From contig OZ024909.1 in NCBI GenBank assembly GCA_964017125.1, positions 71,611,427-71,675,426 of the forward strand: a DNA stretch of 64,000 nucleotides. Reading direction: 5' to 3'. Below are positions 23,455-34,640 of this stretch, piece by piece. The stretch comes from Flabesymbios commensalis (taxonomy: Eukaryota; Annelida; Polychaeta; Terebellida; Flabelligeridae). The notes beneath the pieces were generated by a model. It did not search any database. It was not told the DNA's origin and was given only the letters and a program-made list of their open reading frames with translations. Position 1 is the first letter of the stretch, and each line of letters opens with the position of its first letter. The position numbers and the translations under genes are program-made.

Positions 23455-25345
23455 TTTTTCTTATTACAAATTGGCACGCATTTGCAATGCAATTGCGTCC
23501 CAAATTGTAATAAATTATTACAAATTGGAACGCATTTGCAATGCATTTCCGTCCCAATTTGTAATAAATTATTACAAATTGGAACGCATTTGCAATGCAA
23601 TTCCGTCCCAATTTGTAATAAATTATTACAAATTGGAACTCAATTTGTAAAAAAATAGTGGATTGTCATATCTTTTGGATGATATGCCGAGAACACTAGT
23701 GACCGAGGGGTAACATTATTTGTCTCTGAATAGCAGACTTCGGATGACTGTGACCTTAATTTGTCATGAAAACTACTTATTTTTTTATTACATATTGATA
23801 CGCACTTGCAATGCGTTTGTGTTCCAATTGATTATAAAGTGTTATATATTTTCTGATATTTCAGAAGATATGCAGATAACAAGACTAGTTACTCAGGAGT
23901 AATGTTCTTTGCGTCTGACTATAGGTGACTGTGGCCATTGACATTCTCATAATTTATATTACTGAATTCACGTAGTCAACGTTTTTTTAATTTTGAAAAG
24001 ATTTATTTTTTATTACAAATTGGCACGCATTTGCAATGCAATTGCGTCCCAAATTGTAATAAATTATTACAAATTGGAACGCATTTGGAATGTATTTGCG
24101 TTCCAATTTGTAATAAAATATTATATTTTAGATGATACACAGAGTACATTGGAGAACAAAGGGTAAGGTTCTTTGCCTCTAAGCAGCAGATTCGGGTGTC
24201 TGTGGCCTTTCATATTCTCATAATTCTTATCACTCAATTCACCTAGTCAAAGTATTTTTAGTTTTGAAAAAACTTATTTTTTATTACAAATTGGCACGTA
24301 TTTGCAATGCAATCGCGTCCCAAATTGTAATAAATTATTACAAATTGGAACGCATTTGCAATGCATTTCCGTCCCAATTTGTAATAAATTATTACAAATT
24401 GGAACGCATTTGCAATGCAATTCCGTCCCAATTTGTAATAAATTATTACAAATTGGAACTCATTTGCAATGCATTTTCGGCCCAATTAAAAAAAAAAATA
24501 ATCGATTGTCATATCTTTTCGATGATATGCCGAGAACACTAGTAACCGAGGGGTAACATTATTTGTCTCTGAACAGCAGACTTCGGATGACTGTGACCTT
24601 AATTTGTCATGAAAACTACTTATTTTTTTATTACATGTTGATACGCACTTGCAATGCGTTTGTGTTCCAATCGATTATAAAGTGTTATATATTTTCTGAT
24701 ATTTCAGAAGATATGCAGATAACAAGACTAGTTACTCAGGAGTAACGTTCTTTGCGTCTGAAAAATAGACTAAAGGTGACTGTGGCCATTGACATTATCA
24801 TAATTTATATTACTGAATTCACGTAGTCGAAGTTTTTTTAATTTTAAAAAGATTTATTTTTTATTACAAATTGGCACACATTTGCAATGCAATTGCGTCC
24901 CAAATTGTAATAAATTATTACAAATTGGAACGCATTTGCAATGCAATTGCGTCCCAATTTGTAATAAATTATTACAAATTGGCACGCATTTGCAATGTAT
25001 TTGCATTCCAATTTGTAATAAAATATTATATTTTAGATGATACACAGAGTACATTGGAGAACAAAGGGTAAGGTTCTTTGCCTCTAAGCAGCAGATTCGG
25101 GTGTCTGTGGCCTTTCATATTCTCATAATTCTTATCACTCAATTCACCTAGTCAAAGTATTTTTAGTTTTGAAATAACTTATTTTTTATTACAAATTTGC
25201 ACGTATTTGCAATGCAATCGCGTCCCAAATTGTAATAAATTATTACAAATTGGAACGCATTAGCAATGCATTTCCGTTCGAATTTGTAATAATTTATTAC
25301 AATTTGGGACGCAATTGCATTGCAAATGCGTACCAATTTGTAATA
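23455..25345. repeat. Palindromic array, higher-order repeat of about 0.84 kb
   Basis: Blocks of the ATTACAAATTGG palindrome at about 23463-23640, 24010-24125, 24285-24490, 24860-25030 and 25185-25345 alternate with two kinds of non-palindromic spacer. One kind contains GTGACCTTAATTTGTCATGA (23750 and 24593, 843 bp apart); the other contains AGCAGCAGATTCGGGTGTCT (24182 and 25087). Two rounds of a roughly 0.84-kb unit are visible before the assembly gap. Confidence 0.8.
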
Positions 25346-25385
25346 AAAAATAAATCTTTTCAAAATTTAAAAAATGTTGACTACG

Positions 25386-25585
25386 NNNNNNNNNNNNNNN
25401 NNNNNNNNNNNNNNNNNNNNNNNNNNNNNNNNNNNNNNNNNNNNNNNNNNNNNNNNNNNNNNNNNNNNNNNNNNNNNNNNNNNNNNNNNNNNNNNNNNNN
25501 NNNNNNNNNNNNNNNNNNNNNNNNNNNNNNNNNNNNNNNNNNNNNNNNNNNNNNNNNNNNNNNNNNNNNNNNNNNNNNNNNNNNN
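25386..25585. other. Assembly gap (200 N)
   Basis: Exactly 200 N in the middle of the repeat block, so the gap length is likely nominal and the array length unknown. ORFs running through it are meaningless. Confidence 0.98.
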
Positions 25586-25619
25586 AGACAGTTAAGCTGG
25601 GTTTACGACGGCAGCATTC
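25586..25619 (+). repeat. Right copy of the array-flanking direct repeat
   Basis: AGACAGTTAAGCTGG then TTTACGACGGCAGCATTCCA. Similarity to the left copy resumes at CTGTTGC after a small gap. Here it continues into sequence without the array. Confidence 0.7.
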
Positions 25620-26369
25620 CACACCAGAAAGACTGTTGCCGACTGCGCGTCGTAAGCTATAGCAGCGATCCTAGTGGTGACTGTGTAGGCCCTTACAGTG
25701 GGTGTTCCGGAAGCAATAGTGAGACATTTCAATCGCGTCGCAGGACATGCAACATCGCAGCAACGGTCTATGCCGGCTAAGACAGGGCACAACTATACGA
25801 CTGAACACATTCAGTCTTCACGACAGCTTCCAACACGACGAAATTGACGAAATGGTAGTTGTGGGAGTGGCCACACCAAACCGGTTGTTTAAGATTAGGT
25901 CTTAAGCAATTGGAGACAGTCTTCCGGTGTATAGAAGGCTTTACATATTACAATAGTAAGCCTATATAGATATATATAGACAGATATAGAGCATTTTCTA
26001 ATCAAGCTTGTAAACTGTTCAAGTATACTTAGGCCTACTGTCTATCTGTGTTTTCCCCAAATTACAGTCAATTTATTATCCCAAAAGCAAATCTATATCA
26101 GTCAAATATAATAGAAATGTAGCCCATTACCTGGCCCAGTTAATCCTACATGTGCTCAAACTTGGCATCTCCCATTCATTCAGTCTTAGCAATGTGACTG
26201 ATCGATATGTGACCATTTCAACCGCAAGATAGTCAAGATAGGTACTTGCTGTTGTAGTGTTAACGGCATTTCATCAGGGACGATTAAGCTGAAAGTAAAT
26301 TATGTCTACAGTCAAGATCATACAATTTTGTAAGCCTAGTGCCATTATCGATTATAAAAAACAATATAT
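25620..26369. other. No gene seen (an upstream EF-hand exon may lie here)
   Basis: The first 200 bp are relatively GC-rich with open frames but no recognisable domain. The rest is AT-rich. The EF-hand gene downstream needs at least one more 5' exon, which could be in this stretch or farther upstream, but none could be identified. Confidence 0.3.
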
Positions 26370-26466
26370 CCCAGCTAATACGAGACTTTGACGCATTGCT
26401 GTTTGAATGTTGGTCTGTCACACGGGATACCGGCCCACCTTTGCATCGGCGTCTCGTGTTTTCTGG
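26370..26466. mobile_element. Foldback family B, diverged copy
   Basis: CCCAGCTAATACGAGACTTT on the left and GGCGTCTCGTGTTTTCTGG on the right, with ATTGCTGTTTGAATGTTGG inside. The centre is rearranged. Confidence 0.65.
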
Positions 26467-26741
26467 TTACAAGTTCTCATTTTCTGTCTGATGTAATCAC
26501 CAGATGGCAGCAAGCACGATATGTGCCAGTCACTAGGTGGTGCTGTGGTGCCATTGAAAAATATTTCGTGGGCTGCTTGGGATGTTATATGAACATTACC
26601 ACTGATTACCATGTCAAATGCATAATTGGTGTAATCAATATTGCATGCCCCATTAATTCATCGGAGTATAAATGCTGACCTATTTAAGTATGTGTTAAGT
26701 ATAACCCTTCTGTAAGAGATGTCTTGGCTCATGTGTTTTAG

Positions 26742-26848
26742 ATGATTATGAAAACCCACGGTGTGGATGCCAGTGGCTGCCTCACATTTGAGCAGTTTCT
26801 CCGCGCAATGCCACAGAACGGAAAGAACATACCTCTAGAAGAACACAG
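26742..26848 (+). CDS. EF-hand gene, exon with degenerate hand
   Basis: Acceptor CATGTGTTTTAG before, donor CACAG|GTAATG after; 107 nt. Encodes MIMKTHGVDASG, the second half of a non-canonical EF-hand, then a linker ending PLEEH. The ATG at its first base is probably internal, because the helix that should precede the loop is missing. Confidence 0.75.
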
Positions 26849-28509
26849 GTAATGTCTCCAAGTGGACATTAAAAATTAATATTGGTCTATAAGCTCAATC
26901 TGTCAGATAAATATTTTTAATATGCACACCAGGGCCCGTATTCTCGTACAAGTTACGATATATCGTAGGCTTCAGATTAGTCAAGATGCTTACGATAATT
27001 TATATCGAAACTTGTACGAGAATACGGGCATTTTGATATTTGGATATTTATGTCCGTAATCTTTCCCTTGAATTGTTACATTTATTGTCAGCGAATCATG
27101 GCGTATTTTTTTGTTTATATATTTTGGTTATCATACATTTTGATAGATGTCGTTTTGATATATGTCAATATTTTTTTGTTGAATTGTCCCATCTATTTTT
27201 AACGAGAATCATGGCGTATTTTTTTGCTATTTTCACATATTTATCACCGTTCCTAGGTTGGCAGAAGTTCGTCGTAAGTTCCAGGAGTTTGACCAGGACG
27301 GAAACGGAGTGGTTAGTTCAGATGAGGCTCACGAGATACTCAAACGTGAGCTGGCCTTCTCCCCGGAACAATCTGCTCAACTGGTGAGCAAATACGACAA
27401 GAACGGGGACGGAGAGCTGTCGTATGAGGAGTTTGTCAGGTTCTACACTAAAGTACAGTCCAGGTGAGTGGTGGTGACGGGAACCGTCTTTATACGTCAG
27501 AATCTGACGTCTACAAACGTCAGATTCTGACGTATAAAGACGATCCCCGCACTGGAAGAATTAAAATATTTATAATGGCCGTAGACCCGTAACATAGGTA
27601 TTCAAATGAACCGGGAAGAGCTGACTAAGACTGCTATGGTGGTTTCAAATTGAAAAATCCCTTGGGTCTCCATGGTTTATACAAAATATTTCAGCGTCTA
27701 CGGATTGAAAAAAAAAAACGTTTCGCAAATGTATGTAGGCCCTATTGATTCACACAATTATTTTAAATTTTCCAACCTGATTTATTTTCCGATTCTGATT
27801 TCCTGCTCTGTCAAACTTGAATACATTTTTTTCTGTCCATTGAGAAACCTTGCCTTCAAAGCATGGATGTGTTAATGTGTGTGTGGGTACATCTTACCAT
27901 ACATATGAATTTGCTTCCAGGTCCTGCTTTTGAAAAAAAAATTCAGTTTTATAAAAACAAATCAGTTTGATCTCAATTAATATGCGCTATTTACATTTAA
28001 CCCTTTCAAGCCTGAATTTACCATTGTCGTCTTCATCCACTACAAGCCGTTGTCGCAATTCTCGACTTGTAGTGGATGAAGATGATTTGATGTGGTTTAA
28101 AAATGAAAGAAAATTACCACGTATTGGTACACCAGTTTCATGGAAATTTTCGTTCTAAAACCCTTGGTTATAGGACAATTAAGTCTGTTTTCAGGAATGT
28201 AAAATGATGCTTTGATGCATCGTGAGGGCTTCAAGGGTTAAACATAAAAAAGTGTGTTGTTATATGTATGACCACCATAAGTACTAATTATGTTGCATAT
28301 GTTACAGAGCTGGTCAGGTGCGAGCCTTGTTTGCTGAGTTTGATAAGGACAACAGTGGGGCAGTCTCCGTGGACGAAGCTAAGCTGATGCTGAACAAGCT
28401 GGGCATGAGTGAGAATGAGGTGGTGGCCATGGTGGACTTACATGATGCCAATCACGACGGGGAGCTACAATACGATGAATTTGTCTCCTTTGTGCTGCAC
28501 CAGCCTTGA
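26742..28509 (+). CDS. Calmodulin-like EF-hand protein, C-terminal exons (5' end not found)
   Basis: Three exons (26742-26848, 27257-27463, 28308-28509) join in frame. Each junction splits an arginine codon (AG|G, AG|A), and the introns have GT-AG ends. The 172-residue product has four canonical 12-residue Ca2+ loops (DQDGNGVVSSDE, DKNGDGELSYEE, DKDNSGAVSVDE, DANHDGELQYDE) in two pairs. A first degenerate hand (GVDASGCLTFEQ) lacks Asp at position 1 and Glu at 12, so it probably does not bind Ca2+. A cytosolic Ca2+ sensor or buffer role is inferred from the family. The first exon starts at a splice acceptor (GTGTTTTAG) with half an EF-hand, so an upstream exon is missing. The ORF ends FVLHQP-TGA. 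No close orthologue is recognised; five hands rule out calmodulin itself. Confidence 0.85.
26934..27029. mobile_element. Foldback repeat in intron of the EF-hand gene
   Basis: GCCCGTATTCTCGTACAAGT on the left and ACTTGTACGAGAATACGGGC on the right are exact inverse copies. Inner parts (ACGATATATCGTAGGC, GCTTACGATAATTTATATCG) also pair. A decayed relative lies at 36957-37080. Confidence 0.75.
27257..27463 (+). CDS. EF-hand gene, exon with hands 2 and 3
   Basis: Acceptor CCGTTCCTAG, donor CCAG|GTGAGT; 207 nt. Encodes the loops DQDGNGVVSSDE and DKNGDGELSYEE, both with Asp at 1, Gly at 6 and Glu at 12. The donor lies within about 10 bp of a family A MITE. Confidence 0.9.
27470..27700. mobile_element. 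TTAA-type MITE, family A, inside EF-hand intron
   Basis: Hairpin module (CTTTATACGTCAGAATCTGA and its inverse) followed by CCGCACTGGAAGAATTAAAA, GGCCGTAGACCCGTAACATA, TTCAAATGAACCGG and CTCCATGGTTTATAC, then a decayed end near CAGCGTCTACGGATTG. Confidence 0.75.
28001..28237. mobile_element. TTAA-type MITE, family D, complete, in EF-hand intron
   Basis: 237 bp flanked by TTAA on both sides (27997-28000 and 28238-28241). Termini CCCTTTCAAGCCTGAATT and, inverted, GAGGGCTTCAAGGG. It contains a long hairpin (CTTCATCCACTACAAGCC and its inverse TTGTAGTGGATGAAG). TTAA duplication with CCCTT termini points to piggyBac-type mobilisation. Other copies are at 59716 and 60707. Confidence 0.85.
28308..28509 (+). 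CDS. EF-hand gene, terminal exon with hands 4 and 5
   Basis: Acceptor ATATGTTACAG, stop TGA at 28507-28509. Encodes DKDNSGAVSVDE and DANHDGELQYDE loops separated by a helix (LNKLGMSENEV). The 3' untranslated region follows; no convincing AATAAA signal is seen close by. Confidence 0.9.
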
Positions 28510-29097
28510 AAAAATAAGCTGACAAAGGAATTCTATCATCTTATACATATAAGATCTCCGATGTTCAGCTGCATTGATTTTAAGACGTGTCAGCGGTCAG
28601 GAGACACTGGGAAATGTGTCTTTGTTCACACCAACAATCTGGTATGGAACGTTGTTTTGACATTTTAAAAGAATTTCAACAGCATCATAAAATAACTTAA
28701 ACATTCCCATGACGTGTTGTGTATATAAATCTGCAAATCCCACTCAATAACCGTTTTCATATACTAAATCCCGGCGAATATTCGTGAACTTACACTATAA
28801 GAATATGCACATTAAATACTCAATTCGTTTTAGGGTATGTTCTCAGTGAAATCTGGCTTGCCGCGCCATTTTAGGCAACATTAAAATAGTATGTTCAGAG
28901 GATCTGAGGTCACTTGACATTAAATGTGGAATTGTTGGGATTTATATGCGCCCCTTTTGTATTAATTCTTTATTATGTATTTGTCGACGTATTCAAGTTT
29001 ATCATTGTAATATAAAAAGTCCATGTCAATAGTCAGATATATCCCACTTACTCTAAATTGCCTCAATATCAAATACATTCAGATGAATCCATTGTAT
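28510..29097. other. Probable 3' untranslated region and flank of EF-hand gene
   Basis: Non-coding. An ATTAAA at about 28811 is a weak polyadenylation candidate. Nothing else is recognised. Confidence 0.35.
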
Positions 29098-29328
29098 CCC
29101 TTATCCCGCTGATCACAACTATTGTCTTTTTTAATCTGTTTTATCAGTCGACCAAATCAGTGTTATTGGGAATGAAAATGTGTGTCTAAATATCAAGATT
29201 TGCAAATACTTTTGCTCAAATTAAACAAATATGAGTAATTTTCAGCCACTTGAAGTTGTGGGTCGCGGTAGCGAGACACAACTTCAAGTGAGTGAAAATT
29301 CAAATAAATAACTTAGCAGGATAGAGGG
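29098..29328. mobile_element. TTAA-type MITE, family E, complete
   Basis: 231 bp. The left end CCCTTATCCCGCTGATCAC has a decayed target site (GTAT instead of TTAA). The right end TTAGCAGGATAGAGGG is followed by TTAA. The centre is a hairpin of GCCACTTGAAGTTGTG and CACAACTTCAAGTGAG around GGTCGCGGTAGCGAGA. Confidence 0.8.
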
Positions 29329-29465
29329 TTAAGGTCAATATCTCAATCAATATTGCTTACATTTTGAATACCAGAAAAACAAATATATAGTAAATGCTCT
29401 CGACTCCAACTTTTTTTGTATTTTATAAAAGAAAACAAAATATTAATATAATGACACATCGCCGC

Positions 29466-29523
29466 GGGCTTCAAGGGTCACTTCTTTCGGTTTGCAAAGT
29501 GGCAGAAACGACCCTTGAAGCCC
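29466..29523. repeat. Small palindrome with family D-like ends
   Basis: GGGCTTCAAGGGTCACTTCT and, inverted, AACGACCCTTGAAGCCC surround TTGCAAAGTGGCAG. The GGGCTTCAAGGG end matches the family D right terminus. Confidence 0.55.
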
Positions 29524-29877
29524 CAATGACGGACTATATATACACCTGACATTGCACAAACATTTTACAATACTAGCTTGTCAACCATGACGCAGTGTAT
29601 GCACGTCTATCACATACTAGGCTGTTTCAATTCATTCTCATATATGGCCATGTAAACCACTTACTTCTTTCTTTTGTATATTCTACAGTAATATAAATCC
29701 CCGAGTTTTAATCGTTTGTGTGAGTTTATCATGTTTATGTGACCTTTATACCACAGTGTAGTGTACTAAGATTCATGTTAATCAGAGAGGTCTTTCATAC
29801 GAGCGTCAGTGCCTGCTGTCATCACCATCAAGGTGTTGTGTATGTGGTAAAGGTGGATGCACGTGTTTTAAGCAATC

Positions 29878-29988
29878 ACCCAGCAAACACGAGACGTTGA
29901 ACAAATGCTGCTGTAATGTTGTCCCAGCGTCGCAGACGCTGGGATAACATTACAGCACCATCGGCTCAACGTCTCGTGTTTGCTGGGT
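29878..29988. mobile_element. Foldback family B, best-preserved copy
   Basis: ACCCAGCAAACACGAGACGT on the left and ACGTCTCGTGTTTGCTGGGT on the right. Inner AATGCTGCTGTAATGTTGTC pairs with GATAACATTACAGCACC around GCGTCGCAGACGC. The 111 bp is almost a perfect hairpin. No obvious target duplication (flanks CAATC and GCAAA). Confidence 0.85.
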
Positions 29989-29989
29989 G

Positions 29990-32900
29990 CAAATGCACTC
30001 TTCCTCGATTGTAAGTGTTGTATAGAGTGGTACTTGATATGAAATGGACACTGGTACACATTCACTTTTACATCATTAAATATTCTGTTAAGTAGATTGT
30101 CTCCCCATTTTTTATATTCTTAACTGACCAGCCATAGTTGCTGACTAAGCGTTTTTTCATATGTGTATTATCTTATGTACTTGTTTCACCAGCCATAATA
30201 ACTTGGAAGATGTAAAGTACATTTTCATTGTAGTTAGCTATATTCATTCGGCATATCGTTTACTAAACACAAATAATCATTGCTTCACTGGAGTTTGCTT
30301 GTATTGTACCGTGTTTAGTACAATAATATATCTGATTAAATAAATATTATTTGTTATTTTTTGTAATAATTTGGCATGTGATATAAAATATATGGAATAT
30401 GTCACATAATTTCTATCAACAATTGCCTTCAATTTCATTGAATAAGTGCCACAATTTCCAGCTTGAATACCATTCCTTTCTTAGAGCACGTTTTGAGGTG
30501 TTAATAGCATATAGTAGGCCTATGGTGTATAATGTGGTTGTATTCTGTATTTCTGATTTTATTTACAAACATGTATTTATTGAGAGTTATTATGTAGCAC
30601 TTGACAATCACGCTAGTCATCAACCGTTTCACTATCTCATATAACTCACTCATTGTTGGTTTTAATACTAGTATTCTATCATAATATCAGCTCTTTACAC
30701 TATCTAGACATAACTACCAAAATAAAAACTTTAAAAACGACATGGTGTTCCTGTTTTTTGTATTTTTTCTGTGTTTGTGTAGCTATAAATACCTTCCGCT
30801 CGTCGACTAATAACACTTGAGCAATCACGCTGGTCTATCGGCTTCTCAGCAGGTGAGATAATACAGAATTTTTACATGCTATTAACAAAAGTAGATCTAT
30901 GTTTAATGTGCATGCATACTAATTCACGAAGTGTCACACAACCTTTCTTGTCAAAGAATAAGTGATGTTAGGAAATCGCTTCCTAGGTGGTACACCAGCT
31001 GTCAGTGACAACAATTTCAGCCGAATCTTTTTTTCTTTTTGAGACTAGTTTGATCTGACTAATTATACTCATTAAGAAACAAGCAAGGAAAAAATTATCA
31101 TGAGGCCCGGTCAGTCTGTTTTATGGCTAGCTACCTCAAAAACGGACAAACAAACATGGTGTCTTTCCGAACGCATGCCGCATGCCAACTAAATTTGAAA
31201 TAGGCATATTCTAATTGACATAAAGTGTTTTCACATTGATGGATATAAGTTTATTATCATGTAAGTATCAGTGATCTTCGAATTATTACTGCCCAAATAG
31301 TCTAAATTGTGATAAAAAAACGGTAGATGTTCACGTGCCGTTTTGTATTGATGCGTAATTTCATATAACTACTTATTTATATATCGTAACATCCAGGAAT
31401 AGATGGGTGCTCCATAAAAAAGTCAAAAATAGTTTACTTACCTATATATCTTGCAATGGCATGAATAAATTATTTCTGTGGGAGCTGACTCCATGTTCCT
31501 AACTGAACAAATTGACAATGATGGATGATTTCTAGTGTTTTTTATGGAATCACAAGGCCAGACATTAAGAATAAATTCATTTATTGTAAATTTATTGCTG
31601 ATGTAGAATAATTATGCTAAAAAAATATAATCTCAAATTTCCTGTTGGATGATGCTGTTTTGAAGTACAAATGTAGGCTATATGATTCTATTAAAAAAAA
31701 CAAAAATTGTAGCCAAAATTCCGATGAATCATTATTGGGAATCAGTCAGCTAGACTATCAGATTTCATTAAAATAATTCATAAAAGCAATTGTATTCAAA
31801 TTATTAATAATCTTCTGCTAATTTTTTGGTGTAAAACTTTGCTTTATTTGAGAACCCATCTAGGCTGTTGTCCCAACGTTATAATAGGCCCCATGATAGT
31901 TTTGGATAAGATTTTGTATCCAAAATTATTTGCATTATCCAAATATATAGCTGTAAGAAGCGGAAAAAAACAGCACTAATTAAATATATTAAAATATCAT
32001 TTAAATTATTATGAAAACATCAATAAAAAACATTTTCATGTTCAAAACAGCAGTAGTCAGGCATGGTTTAAAAGATTCATAATTTGTATGTAAAATTATG
32101 TAAAATAGAAAATTAGAAAAATACCAGAGGAACTCGTCGAATTGAAAACACGGCTGAAGGGGAAAGGTGATTATTGGGGTCATTAGAAGATAATTTTACT
32201 TGAGAAACACAGAGCAAAACGTATCTAATTATTTTATTTTATTTAAGGAGATAGTTATATTAAACGTGTCTCATGTAAAAATCAATAGAACATAGACTTT
32301 CTAATTATTATGAAATGGGTATGCATTGAAAACAGGAAAAACGTGATTTGTAACTTCAGGAGGTTCATGTTAATCATCCCTCTTGAGAACTTGGAATTTT
32401 AGCATTTATATGTAACGTAGAATTGATGAAATATTATTATGTATCTTACTAAATATGCTGAATTAGGTTCACTTTCGTTCGTTTTCATTCTAAATCGATT
32501 ATTATTTTTCTCCACATTAATCTTTTCAATACTAACTGAAAAATAAGTCCTATGACCAGTTCGAATAGTTTATCATAACGACAACATACAAGTATTGAAA
32601 TTGTTAATTAAGTACCACACTCTTCAACTATAAAATGTATGTATTTTGTGTATCGAGACCGTAAATGACCGATTACCGTTGTAATAGCTGACACCTAGTG
32701 ACTGTTACATGCATAAGTCTATCAGCGACTAGTCCGAGCTTGACGTGAACAGCATGGTTCAACGTCAGAGATTGACTGCATAGCAAAAGCTGTGGTTTTC
32801 TATGCTGGTGGTCAGTGTACGCTGAGACCAAAAATTTCATGAAAAATGTAAGGGTAGCCCTATTTAGATGATAAATTCACCTATAAAGACACGGATTTAA

Positions 32901-33475
32901 ATCCTCACGTTAAGGCATTATTCTAATGAGATGTACATCTGTCATTACAGAATGCTATAAAAATAATTGATCAAACAATGACGCAGTAATTCATTGCGCA
33001 ATCGATCTGATGCGCATCGTATTTTTGGGGCACAACTTTACGAATAGCAATGATTATAGACTCTGTATCGCACACAGAGTCTGTTATTATGGACTATCAG
33101 CGACCGATACTTAACCTGTTAACATGTTAATGAGCGATACGGTAGAATGGCAGAGGATCATTAGTTCAAGAACCATGGGAAAACTCTGTACCAAGTGCAA
33201 TCTTACTACCTCGACACGACTGGGTGAACCGAGGGCGTACAAAGGTGTACACGACATGCACATCCAGCAAGGTAGAAAGTCCCCTGCGCAAAGAATCACA
33301 TTCTAATTTAGAAATCAGATCCACTCCTGTCCACTAGCGCACTGGGTACCTCTGATCTAGTGTTCAACTGCAAAATGCGCATGCCTGGGACGGTCAAGTG
33401 TAGGCCAACAGTTGCCTATTGAGTACAGATTGATGACATTAATATAGCCACTGAACTGATTACAAGATACTACTT
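29990..33475. other. 3.5 kb without recognisable genes
   Basis: Very AT-rich sequence with only sub-85-codon ORFs lacking domains. A small hairpin with CTCTGTATCGCACACAGAG lies at about 33060-33080. No repeat family of this window is found here, so it is the most featureless part of the window. Confidence 0.4.
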
Positions 33476-33476
33476 A

Positions 33477-33570
33477 AACGAGACATTGATCCAATGCTGT
33501 TTAAATGCTAGGCCAACGTCCGCGACGCTGGCCCAACATTGAACCAACATTGAATAAATGTACAATGTTT
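33477..33570. mobile_element. Foldback family B, diverged copy
   Basis: AAACGAGACATTGATCCAAT, GCCAACGTCCGCGACGCTGG and CATTGAACCAACATTGAA give the arms and centre. The CCCAGC termini are lost. Confidence 0.65.
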
Positions 33571-33590
33571 GAGAGAAAGCCGTCCTGCAG

Positions 33591-33698
33591 CCCAGCAAAC
33601 ACAAGACATTTGTATAACATTTATACAACGTCGGCCCAACGTTTTCGACGATGGTCCAGCATTGCATGAAGTCATACAAATGTTTTGTGTTTACTGAG
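33591..33698. mobile_element. Foldback family B copy, 20 bp from the previous one
   Basis: CCCAGCAAACACAAGACATT on the left, AATGTTTTGTGTTTACTGAG on the right, centre CCAACGTTTTCGACGATGG. It belongs to a different subgroup from its neighbour, so the pair arose by two insertions rather than by duplication. Confidence 0.8.
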
Positions 33699-33699
33699 T

Positions 33700-34640
33700 G
33701 TTAATACAAGCTTTTGGGGTCAAGCAGTTTCCAAATCTCCGCAGTAATACAGTCAGTTTGTTTGCAAGCCAGCGACCAAGTAGGGGCAAGGGCAAAGTGC
33801 TTTGAATTATTAACTCATAGATGTCGCTCAAGTATATATGAACTTGCTGTGATTTGAATTTTGACAGTTGACCACACCTTTACTTAAACTGTAGAATGTG
33901 TCATATTCATGCGTTTTGATTTTATTTTTATCTGGTCCATGAGGAATTGCCCAACAAAAACTATGTTCTTCACATTGTAAACCAGTCATGGTCAAACCAA
34001 AAGACATGATAAAAATACGTTTGATTTGATTTGATTTACTCAGCAAACCATACATGAAACATAGCATACATGGTCATTATGATTTATTAAAATAATAAAA
34101 ACCGGCAGCCACACTGGAAAGTTTCCTCGTGAGGTGTACTTATTCCCACAGCAGTCCCTATAAACAGTGATCCAGGATGGAGACAGGAGAGTATTTAAAG
34201 CATAGGTGAAAAATCAGATTAAAAGGCTTAGCCCACTTTTAAAAAATACCTGAAATGGTCAAAAAAATAACATTCACGGTTTGAATGTACCTAATGTAGG
34301 TTAAGCCACCCGACTTGACCTACTCAGAATGTCTCACAAAAAATATCATGCGCGACTCAGACCTTCCACCCAATCCAAGGCAGGTCAGTCTGGTTTAAAT
34401 AACAATATGACCAACTAAATCGGTAGGTCTACAATGGGGTGATTTATGGTGGGAGATGGCGGCCATTTTGAATATACAATTTAGGTTTTAGTACTTGTCA
34501 GCACTCAGCAGTGCTAATAGTTGCTAATGTGATAAAAGTAGGGAAATAGACATATTCCAAATCAAAATAACCTCAACTAGTAACGTTAATAGTTTTACTT
34601 TAGTCTAGTGCTGGAGTAGCCTAGCCTGGGCCTACAAAAC
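33700..34640. other. No gene seen
   Basis: AT-rich. AGATGGCGGCCATTTTG at about 34456 resembles the motif near the ends of the 50379 element but has no further similarity that can be seen. Confidence 0.3.

Noticed and set aside
22553-25071. ORFs with repeated QFVIIYYKLGR or CNKLLQIGT
   Set aside because: The 54-bp palindromic units read open on both strands by construction.
22620-25345. CRISPR-like array
   Set aside because: Eukaryotic context, palindromic units without unique spacers of constant length.
25250-25780. ORFs crossing the 200-N gap
   Set aside because: The gap length is arbitrary, so the frames are meaningless.
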